Origin: Aliarcobacter cryaerophilus ATCC 43158
GTDB taxonomy: Bacteria > Campylobacterota > Campylobacteria > Campylobacterales > Arcobacteraceae
Length of the DNA stretch: 64,000 nt
Direction: 5' to 3'
Assembly (NCBI RefSeq): GCF_003660105.1
Contig: NZ_CP032823.1
Coordinates: forward strand, 1 to 64,000
Shown here: positions 57,282-64,000 of the stretch, piece after piece
Numbering within the stretch: the stretch's first letter is position 1
Layout: each line of letters opens with the position of its first letter
Program-made: the position numbers and the translations under genes
Notes under the pieces: generated by a model
Told to the model about the DNA's origin: nothing
What the model saw: only the letters and a program-made list of their open reading frames with translations
Databases searched by the model: none

Positions 57282-60200
57282 TTTTATACTCCAATTTTAA
57301 TTTTTTATTTTCAAGTAATTTCAATAAATTTTCAAGTTCTTGTTTGTTTTTTTCATTTGTTTGCCAATTAATTGATATCTTTTGATAAGTTGGTAAAAAC
57401 CATTTTATAATTTCTTCATTATTTAAATCTTCAATTTCTGTATAAGAATTATTATTTATAGTGTATTTGATAATTTTATTTGCCATGATGTTAGTGATAT
57501 CAACAACTGTTTCATTATCATATATTTTTCTTTTGTAGGTCTCAGATAATATCTCTAGATATCCATGTTCAATATTAAGAGATGGTATCAAGGCAAAAAT
57601 AGAGTTTTCCATTTGATTCGAATAATTAGCTAAAGAGGTATCGTTTTTTACCTTATTCAAATTATATTGTGAATCATTGTATGATGAGTTTGCCAATGAT
57701 AATATTTCTAACCAAGCTGTAAAATCTTCAATTTCATTGTTCATCTGTTGTTTTAATTTTGAATTATTTTCATTATTTCCATCTTCTCGATTTTTAATTA
57801 TCATTTCACTATATTTTTTTACTCTAGCCATTGATAATTGCATTTCCAATCCGATTTCTTGTGTAAACATATAATTTGTTATGAAATATGGGCATAAACT
57901 ACATCTTCCAATTATTTGAGATGGACATTGAGTTTTTGTGCAAATGCCTGTTCTTAAGGGTTTCCAATATAATGGTTCAGATTTTGAAATTTTTGCTAAT
58001 GTAATTTCATCTTTAAAAGTTAAATCTCTATTTTGAGGATTAAAGAAATTATAATTATTTAATATTTCTAGAATAATTTCTGGATTTTTTGATTTTATTT
58101 CATCTTTTAATATTTCTTTTTTTATAAATAATTGACTTAATTCATGCATATTTATATTTTCTGTAATATCAATATTATGTTTAGTTAGCCAATTATTAAC
58201 TAGTGCATCTTGATTTATATGATTATAAATAGTTAAAATAGTATTAAAACCACTATGTCCACTTAGCATTCTTACCAATTCTAAAGGCATTCCTGCTTTA
58301 ATATTTCTAGTAATTCCTGTATGTCTTAATGAGTGAATATCGTATTTTTTCTTAAAAGTATTTATTTCACTACTTGTTAAATTATCTAATTCTTCTTGTG
58401 TTTTTGGTAAATCAACTTCTTTACTGTAAATTAAAAATTTATTTTTATTCTCTTGATTAAATTCCATTTGAGCTTGAATTAATACTTTTGTCCAATAAAG
58501 CATATGCTGTCTTTCTGGATATGCTCCTGTACCATCTGCATTTGGAAACAATGGTAAGATACCATTTTTTAATGTTATATCGTCAGGATAATATTTTTTT
58601 AAGAATGGAAAAAAAGCTTTATTATATTCTATTAAATTAATTAAAAAAGACAATTCACTTTTCCAAATATTAGGAACAATAAATGGTTCTTTTCTTTTTT
58701 TATTTTTATCACTCACAAAATGAAATCCTTTTATATTTCCTCTATCTCCTATTACCAATAAGGAATCTCTATTAATTAATCTTAAAGAAGCACCTCTTGT
58801 GGGAATTCTTAAATGTAATTTAATAATTAACGGTTCAAAGGGAACAACTCTATCAAAATATTTCCACCATGAAGTATCTACAGAAACTTTATGGTTATTG
58901 AAGTAGTTACTTTTAGGTGGTCTTGTCGTTACAATATCATCTATTTTATAAATTATTTCTTCATCTTCAATTGCTTCTCTTTTTGAAGGTATTGAGGTGT
59001 TATAATTTGGAAGTTTTCCTTTTGTAAAAACATTTTCATATCCAAGTGTATTAGAAAATATTTCCAAAAAGATTGAAATTTTGCTACTTTTTGTACTATC
59101 TGATATTTCTAAACTATTAATATATTCTTGATAAGTATATATCTTTGAATTAGGATAATCAAATAGTTTTGTTAAATTATCTTTATTTAGAATCAAATTT
59201 GTATGAAATTTATCTACAAATTCTAAAAAGCTAACTATTTTTGAACTGGTGCTTTTATTGTAAGTTTTTGGTATTGATGTTTGATTTAATTTAACTTTTC
59301 TATTCATGTGTTCATTACATATGGTTATGAAATCTTGATAGTTTTTATTTTTCATATAGAAATAATAATCAGTTGTAAATTGATTTGTATCTTTAAAAAT
59401 ATTTATATTTGCACCAAATTTATTAAAAAGTTTTTTTATCAAATTAGCTTTTGTTGTATCAAACATATTTATTTTATTAAAGTATTCATCTGTAATTGTT
59501 TCTATCTTAGTATTGAAATTATTCAGGCTAAGACAAAATAAATAAAATAACCTTTTAATTTTGATTTCTTTATCATTTAAAATATTCCTATTTAAAGCAT
59601 CTTGGTAACTTTTATTAATAAAAAATTCTGATTCAAATAGAGATAACTCCTTTTGAACTTTTTTGGAATCATAGATATCTCTATAAACAAATTCAAAAGA
59701 AAATAGTATTTGTTTTTTTATATATAAGAAAATTAACAATCCTAACAACATGTTTTGCCTATGAATACCATAAATCTTATCATTGGCTAAAACATTTTTT
59801 TTGCTTAAATGCACAATGTCTTTTAATTTTAAGTTTTTTACATGTAATTTTTTATCCAATAAAAAGTATATTTTTTTATTATCTGTATTTATTTTTAATT
59901 TATTATTTCTATCAAACAATTCATTGGTTACATTTATTCTCTTTGCTGACAATAAAGCTAAATATTCATTAAGATATTCCATCCAAAAAATTTCTAAATC
60001 TTTTTCACATTCTTCTATAGCAATAATGTCACTATCATCATTATGATATGATGGTAGAACTTTTGTATATGAGATTTTTGTATTATTATTTTTATTAAGA
60101 TATTTTATATTATCTTCAAGAGTATTTTCTAATTTTTTTTCATCAAATAAATCTTTAGATAAAATTCTTATATTATGAATTTCTTGAATATAATCCTTAT

Positions 60201-60981
60201 ATTCTAATATTTTTTTATACCCTAAATTAGGAAAAGAATATGTATATCCTAATTTAGAAAATTCTCCTGCAAAAATCTGATTAATTCCTTTTTCTTTGAG
60301 ATTAGAAGCGATTTTATTTATAATGTCTTTTTCATAATAATTAGCATTTTTTATTTTCTTGTTAAGGGTAATAGGAATATTCATTTGAATGATTTCATTC
60401 GAATAGTTGTATAAAGAAGTAAGAGAAATTTCACCTTTAAGATGTTTATATAGAGTAGGCATATCAATTTTTTCATTTTTTAATTTTAATTCTTGTACAA
60501 CATTTGATTCTGAAAAATCTTTTAAAATAGATATAACATTCTCTTTTTGTTTTTTACTAGTATAAAAAGATAAATTGATTTCTTTCATAATTTTTTTTAC
60601 ATTGTTATATTTTAAAAAGGTAGTATTTAATTTTATTTTAAATTTATATTTCTCTATCAAAATTTCTTCTAATTCTTTTCCTGTAATAACATTCTTTTTT
60701 AAATCATTTTTTATATAATATAATGCTTTTTCTACTAGTTCTCTAGTATTTTTTTGTTTTTCTTCTCTATAAACATAAATATCAATATTGGCATCTTCAA
60801 ATAATTTAGAAAAACTTCGCATAGTAATTATTAACTGTGTTATACTTTTATCATGATTGGGGAAATATTTGTCCATATTTTGTGCAAGTTCATAAAAACT
60901 GGTAGAACTAATATCTTCTTTTTCTAAAATTCCAATTAGTTCTATTATTTGATTTTTACCAAAAGTTGTATGTCTAGCCAT
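57256..60981 (-). CDS. Very large tyrosine recombinase (1241 residues)
   Basis: The catalytic domain of this integrase has the HxxR box with H883 and R886 (DIHSLRHTGITR), H909 in LSGHSGF, and the tyrosine nucleophile Y919 in LTIYNH; the first arginine is probably in the LRIPTRGASLRL stretch. A cysteine cluster GICTKTQC...GRCSLCPYF (about 1012-1030) could bind zinc. The first roughly 700 residues are mostly helical, of unknown function. Ordinary integrases have 300-450 residues; TnpB of Tn554 and GInt recombinases are the closest large relatives. Its ATG overlaps the stop of the small upstream gene (TAATG), and it overlaps yaaA by 26 bp. Confidence 0.85.
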   Translation of the reverse strand: MARHTTFGKNQIIELIGILEKEDISSTSFYELAQNMDKYFPNHDKSITQLIITMRSFSKLFEDANIDIYVYREEKQKNTRELVEKALYYIKNDLKKNVITGKELEEILIEKYKFKIKLNTTFLKYNNVKKIMKEINLSFYTSKKQKENVISILKDFSESNVVQELKLKNEKIDMPTLYKHLKGEISLTSLYNYSNEIIQMNIPITLNKKIKNANYYEKDIINKIASNLKEKGINQIFAGEFSKLGYTYSFPNLGYKKILEYKDYIQEIHNIRILSKDLFDEKKLENTLEDNIKYLNKNNNTKISYTKVLPSYHNDDSDIIAIEECEKDLEIFWMEYLNEYLALLSAKRINVTNELFDRNNKLKINTDNKKIYFLLDKKLHVKNLKLKDIVHLSKKNVLANDKIYGIHRQNMLLGLLIFLYIKKQILFSFEFVYRDIYDSKKVQKELSLFESEFFINKSYQDALNRNILNDKEIKIKRLFYLFCLSLNNFNTKIETITDEYFNKINMFDTTKANLIKKLFNKFGANINIFKDTNQFTTDYYFYMKNKNYQDFITICNEHMNRKVKLNQTSIPKTYNKSTSSKIVSFLEFVDKFHTNLILNKDNLTKLFDYPNSKIYTYQEYINSLEISDSTKSSKISIFLEIFSNTLGYENVFTKGKLPNYNTSIPSKREAIEDEEIIYKIDDIVTTRPPKSNYFNNHKVSVDTSWWKYFDRVVPFEPLIIKLHLRIPTRGASLRLINRDSLLVIGDRGNIKGFHFVSDKNKKRKEPFIVPNIWKSELSFLINLIEYNKAFFPFLKKYYPDDITLKNGILPLFPNADGTGAYPERQHMLYWTKVLIQAQMEFNQENKNKFLIYSKEVDLPKTQEELDNLTSSEINTFKKKYDIHSLRHTGITRNIKAGMPLELVRMLSGHSGFNTILTIYNHINQDALVNNWLTKHNIDITENINMHELSQLFIKKEILKDEIKSKNPEIILEILNNYNFFNPQNRDLTFKDEITLAKISKSEPLYWKPLRTGICTKTQCPSQIIGRCSLCPYFITNYMFTQEIGLEMQLSMARVKKYSEMIIKNREDGNNENNSKLKQQMNNEIEDFTAWLEILSLANSSYNDSQYNLNKVKNDTSLANYSNQMENSIFALIPSLNIEHGYLEILSETYKRKIYDNETVVDITNIMANKIIKYTINNNSYTEIEDLNNEEIIKWFLPTYQKISINWQTNEKNKQELENLLKLLENKKLKLEYKNENPILTK

Positions 60982-61577
60982 TAAAGATTTCCTAGATTTA
61001 GTAGTTTAATAATTTGTGATGATATTAAAACTTGATGTTCAGACTCAGTAATTAAATTCATATCTTTATCTAAAAAAGCAATACCTTCTTGCCTTGTAAA
61101 ATTTACTAAATCTTTTAAAATACTTTGGAAATCTATATTATTAGCTTTTTGGATTTGCAAAGAACTATTATTTTGAATGTTAGCTCTTTTAATTATTGCT
61201 TCAAGCTCTTTATTTTTGGCTTCTTGTTTTGCAATCATAGTTTTTAATTTAAAAACTTCAAATTGTTTATCCCCATCTGTATTATATTTCTTATTCTTAC
61301 TATTGTTAAATTCTGAATTATCATTTGCTTCTAAAATCATATTTTTATAAATTTCATTTTTTGAAATTGCAGATGGAGTAATTACTGCATCATATTCTTT
61401 ATCCTTCGATGTTGATAATTTTTCCATCATTTCACATACATTTTTTTGATTAATCTTTGCATTAAGGTTTTGTAATTCCTGAATAGCTCTTGCTAACAAC
61501 TGTTCAGTAAGAGCTTTCTTTTTATTTCTCCACTCTTTTAAATTATCATTTTCGCTTCGTAAGTCTTTTGCCATCAT
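60981..61577 (-). CDS. Small coiled-coil accessory protein of the recombinase module (TnpC-like)
   Basis: This 198-residue protein has an N-terminal helical region with RAIQELQNLN and ITPSAISKNEIYK (about 30-80), resembling the HTH-like part of DUF6262/TnpC proteins, and a coiled coil (about 105-135). TnpC in Tn554 influences the orientation and efficiency of transposition. It lies between the two tyrosine recombinases, overlapping the first by 32 bp and the second by 1 bp (TAATG), so the three are translationally linked. AGGAG precedes two adjacent ATGs; the second (61574) has better spacing. Confidence 0.65.
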   Translation of the reverse strand: MMAKDLRSENDNLKEWRNKKKALTEQLLARAIQELQNLNAKINQKNVCEMMEKLSTSKDKEYDAVITPSAISKNEIYKNMILEANDNSEFNNSKNKKYNTDGDKQFEVFKLKTMIAKQEAKNKELEAIIKRANIQNNSSLQIQKANNIDFQSILKDLVNFTRQEGIAFLDKDMNLITESEHQVLISSQIIKLLNLGNL

Positions 61578-62937
61578 ATTTCTCCTGCAATTGTTCTAAA
61601 CTCATTGATTTCATCATTTCATCATATAAAGTAATAATATGTTCTCCCAATTCAATATCAAGGTGCCAAGGTCTATTAAAATATACATCAGTTGAAGATA
61701 AACTTCTATGTCCCATTGCTTCTTTTGTAATGATTTTAATCTGGTCTATAGGAATATTATATTTTAAATCTTTTTTATTCATTAATATTTTGGCTTGAAA
61801 TGTTGCCATCATAACTCCAAACATATGTCTCAAAGAGTGTAATCCTAAACCATCAAGATTATTTGCTTTTTCAGGGAAAAGTTTTTTTAATTTTTCACAA
61901 TGAGCTGTAAATGTAACATGTACTTGTTGCGGAGTTAATCTTGCACCACTATTTGTTACAAAAAAGAAAGGATGCTTTGGTATTCTTGAGCTTTCTGGTA
62001 AGAATTTATACTCAGCTAAAGTATCAAAGAATAAACTTCTATATATATCTGAAATCCAATATAGTGGTATTCTATTCTTGAATCGTAATGGAATAGGAGC
62101 TTTGAATCCAACATTTGAATGTGGTTTATCTTTTGCTGCATCAATATTATAAACATCTTGTAAAAAAGTTTTTCTACCTATTCCATGTATTCCTAATTGG
62201 TCATTACTTCTAGGGTCAATCAACCAAACATGTTTATTTTCGTAGTCAAAATCATACAAAGTTAAATTTAGTACTTGCGAAACTCTTGCTGAACATGCAC
62301 CACATAGTAGATATATGAGTTTTTCTCTTGGTGATGATATTTCAAGTAAAGAATTAAATAATTGATATGGAAAAGATTTGAAATCATTTCCTAGAGATTT
62401 ATTTCTTGGAGGAATAACAGATATATCATTAGCAAATGCTTTTTGAGCAAGAGAGCCCATTCTTAATCCATATCCATCATGTACAGAATTCTTAAAACTA
62501 TGATTTAAAGATTTAATATTTTTTTCAAGATTAAAACTAGTGAATAAACCTTGATTAGTAGATTTTAAGAAATCTTCAATAATTGCCTTATCTTTATCGA
62601 TTGTTGTTGGTTGCTTTGGATTTATAGAAAGTATTTTGTAATTAACTACTTGGTTTAATTCTTGAATAAAAATTGAATCATAAATTTCAAATCCATTTTC
62701 ACAGTCTGAAAGGTATTTTGATAGATAATAAACTAATTGTTCATTTGATGTGGAAGGATTAGCTAAACTCCAAATAATAAATGATTTAATAGAAGATAAA
62801 ATAGTTTTTAATGAATTAGGTTTTACTCTTTTAATGAGAACTTTTATCTTGATATAATTTTCTAGTTCAGGAAAGAAATATAGTTCATTATTCAAATATA
62901 AAGTAAAAAAATATTCATTGTTTATTTCTTTATACAT
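61546..62937 (-). CDS. Tyrosine recombinase, first gene of the module (TnpA-like)
   Basis: This 463-residue integrase has a complete catalytic set: R218 in GACSARVSQV, the HxxR box H367/R370 (GLHSLRHMFG), H410 in MGHRSL and Y419 in TDVYFNRP. The N-terminal 150 residues form the arm- and core-binding region. It is the gene nearest the right end of the element and starts the recombinase operon, so its promoter and likely the attachment sites lie in 62938-63068. Confidence 0.88.
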   Translation of the reverse strand: MYKEINNEYFFTLYLNNELYFFPELENYIKIKVLIKRVKPNSLKTILSSIKSFIIWSLANPSTSNEQLVYYLSKYLSDCENGFEIYDSIFIQELNQVVNYKILSINPKQPTTIDKDKAIIEDFLKSTNQGLFTSFNLEKNIKSLNHSFKNSVHDGYGLRMGSLAQKAFANDISVIPPRNKSLGNDFKSFPYQLFNSLLEISSPREKLIYLLCGACSARVSQVLNLTLYDFDYENKHVWLIDPRSNDQLGIHGIGRKTFLQDVYNIDAAKDKPHSNVGFKAPIPLRFKNRIPLYWISDIYRSLFFDTLAEYKFLPESSRIPKHPFFFVTNSGARLTPQQVHVTFTAHCEKLKKLFPEKANNLDGLGLHSLRHMFGVMMATFQAKILMNKKDLKYNIPIDQIKIITKEAMGHRSLSSTDVYFNRPWHLDIELGEHIITLYDEMMKSMSLEQLQEKYDGKRLTKRK

Positions 62938-63037
62938 TTTATTAATTCCTAATTCAATTATATATAGTAGTATTTTATATAAACTAAAATAAAGAATAAC
63001 TTAATATTTAAATGTTAAAATATCAATGTTTTATATT
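62938..63037. other. Element right-end non-coding region
   Basis: About 100 bp of AT-rich sequence between the first recombinase gene and the right terminal repeat. It probably holds the recombinase promoter and arm-type binding sites. No other feature was recognised. Confidence 0.4.
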
Positions 63038-63068
63038 TATTAGTTCAAGTTAGATATTATTGATAGTT
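63038..63068 (-). repeat. Right terminal inverted repeat of the element
   Basis: Ends in TATTGATAGTT, the exact inverse of the left end's first 11 bases. The more internal 20 bases match the left end imperfectly. Host yaaA codons resume at the next base. Confidence 0.75.
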
Positions 63069-63446
63069 GACGAAATACCAGATTATAAACTAAAGCAAGG
63101 TGAAAGTTTTTGTGATTTAAAAATAGAGAAATTTTATAACGATAATTTTAGCAAAGAACTTGATAAATATTTAGAAAATGATAATATTTTAGATTTAAGA
63201 GCTGGATTTTATGAGAAGTTTTATACTATAAAAAAACCATATAAAACATTGAAGTTTATAAAAGATGGAAAGGTTGTAAGCCATTTTGCAAAGGCTTATA
63301 GGGGAGAGATTCTAAAAATTGTTGCACAAAATGATATAAAAACTTTTGATGATTTTATGAATTTAGAGTTAAAAGACCTAAAACTTGAAGAAATAAAAGA
63401 GCAAAAATTAAAAACAGAAATTGTTTATAGTATAAATAAAAGGTAA
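63069..63446 (+). pseudogene. yaaA: 3' part of interrupted host yaaA
   Basis: These 125 codons encode the C-terminal half of host YaaA from DEIPDYKLKQ to the end, including FYEKFYTIKKPYKTLKFIKD and VVSHFAKAYRGEILK, matching the intact copy in the element. A TTG at 63060 in the element end could start a short product, but it lacks a clear ribosome-binding site. The 5' half is at 48784-49146. The next gene starts 3 bp after the stop. Confidence 0.92.
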
Positions 63447-63449
63447 AAA

Positions 63450-64000
63450 ATGAAACCATTTCAAGGTTTTTTAATAGAAAAAGATGGAACAGCTCAAGAG
63501 CTTAAATATAATGATATGGCTAATGTAGAAAAAGATAATAAGATTTTGTGGTTACATTTTGATTATACTAGTAAAGAAGCAAAAGAGTGGATTAGAAATA
63601 GTAGCAATATTGATACAGTTGCAGTTGAAGCACTTTTAACTGATGAAACAAGACCAAGAACTATTGTTTTAAATGATGCACTGCTTATTGCTTTAAGAGG
63701 TGTAAATTTAGAACCAAATTCAAAACCAGAAAAGATGATATCTATTCGTATTTTTATCTCTTCTGATGTAATTATTTCAACAAGTAGAAAAAATATTCTA
63801 TCTGTAACAGAAATAAGTGAAAATTTAAAAAAAGGAAAAGGTGTAAAAAGCTCTTCTGAATTTTTGGTTGAACTAACTTATAGAATGATTGATAGAATGG
63901 ATAATGTAATAGATAAAATAGAAGATAGGGCAGATTTTTTAGAAGAAAATATTATAGAATCTGAACATAATACAGCTTTTAGAACAGAAATATTAAAAAT
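63450..64000 (+). CDS. CorA/ZntB-family divalent cation transporter (partial)
   Basis: The reading frame opens with ATG at 63450 and is cut by the window end after about 183 codons. The N-terminal cytoplasmic domain shows the CorA/ZntB pattern: KILWLHFDYTS (about 30-40), EALLTDETRPR near 60-70, and the helical FLVELTYRMIDRMDNVID stretch. The membrane helices with the GMN motif lie beyond the window. ZntB-type proteins carry zinc or magnesium. It begins 3 bp after the host yaaA 3' part, so it was once in the same operon and may now depend on a promoter in the element. Confidence 0.85.
   Translation, partial: MKPFQGFLIEKDGTAQELKYNDMANVEKDNKILWLHFDYTSKEAKEWIRNSSNIDTVAVEALLTDETRPRTIVLNDALLIALRGVNLEPNSKPEKMISIRIFISSDVIISTSRKNILSVTEISENLKKGKGVKSSSEFLVELTYRMIDRMDNVIDKIEDRADFLEENIIESEHNTAFRTEILK

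Larger units (their letters stand above)
49147..63068. mobile_element. About 13.9-kb integrative element inserted in yaaA
   Basis: The host yaaA frame breaks at 49147 and resumes in frame at 63069. The inserted sequence has imperfect inverted repeats of about 31 bp at its ends (49156-49187 and 63038-63068). It carries ten minus-strand genes: a three-gene tyrosine-recombinase module, an intact divergent yaaA, a serine recombinase, and a five-gene methyltransferase/DUF262/AAA cassette. Nine bases (49147-49155) lie between host codon 121 and the left repeat. Three would supply the missing host codon, leaving six that could be a Tn554-like coupling sequence. The exact left edge is uncertain by about 9 bp. 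Confidence 0.9.

Overview
The window looks like the replication-origin end of an AT-rich chromosome from the Arcobacter group of Campylobacterota (an Aliarcobacter-type genome is my best guess). It opens exactly at the dnaA start codon and runs dnaA, candidate oriC, dnaN, gyrB. The gene complement fits this group: a molybdate operon, sulfate assimilation genes, an RND pump, MCP chemoreceptors and a c-di-GMP-type giant adhesin. The species call is inference from gene order and protein style; no search was run.

Layout. 1-4860: dnaA, candidate oriC with DnaA boxes, dnaN, gyrB. 4862-8347: flavoprotein, queF, HTH protein, an SRP RNA gene (minus strand, 6934-7047), YqaA-like membrane protein, methyltransferase. 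8359-11841: molybdate operon modE-modA-TOBE-modB-modC behind a palindromic ModE-type operator. 12008-15528: MgtC/DUF4010 membrane protein, then a divergent LysR/MFS pair. 15673-24072: a 2799-residue LapA-like adhesin with eight 306-bp repeats that look identical, a TAAG LapG-type cleavage site, an RTX-like block and a type I secretion tail. 24597-30222: RND efflux operon. 30337-33843: chemoreceptor, BaiN-type flavoprotein, cupin. 34038-41203: sulfur and cysteine cluster (metY, Rrf2 regulator, cysK, DUF2061, cysH, cysD, cysN, and a sulfite-reductase-like protein lacking the siroheme/Fe-S half). 41226-48770: MFS, Dps, phosphatase, ALS-like TPP enzyme plus aldehyde dehydrogenase, ung, and a NO-response pair (YgbA-type protein and Crp/Fnr regulator) sharing an FNR-type box.

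The most interesting part is 49147-63068. A roughly 13.9-kb element has inserted into host yaaA: the 5' part is at 48784-49146 and the 3' part at 63069-63446. Its ends carry imperfect inverted repeats of about 31 bp. All ten of its genes lie on the minus strand. The right half is a three-gene recombinase module (tyrosine recombinase, small coiled-coil protein, 1241-residue tyrosine recombinase) resembling the Tn554/GInt design. Directly coupled to it, as the fourth gene, is a complete and divergent yaaA, so the element appears to replace the gene it breaks. The left half holds a serine recombinase and a tightly overlapping five-gene cassette: cytosine-5 methyltransferase, DUF262 protein with a long N-terminal extension, DUF3696 AAA ATPase, an unrecognised protein, and a second cytosine-5 methyltransferase. 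It reads as a candidate uncharacterised restriction-modification or anti-phage system with no recognisable nuclease. After the element the host resumes with the yaaA 3' part and a CorA/ZntB-type transporter cut by the window end.

No stretch longer than about 300 bases lacks a gene. I saw no tRNA, rRNA or CRISPR array.
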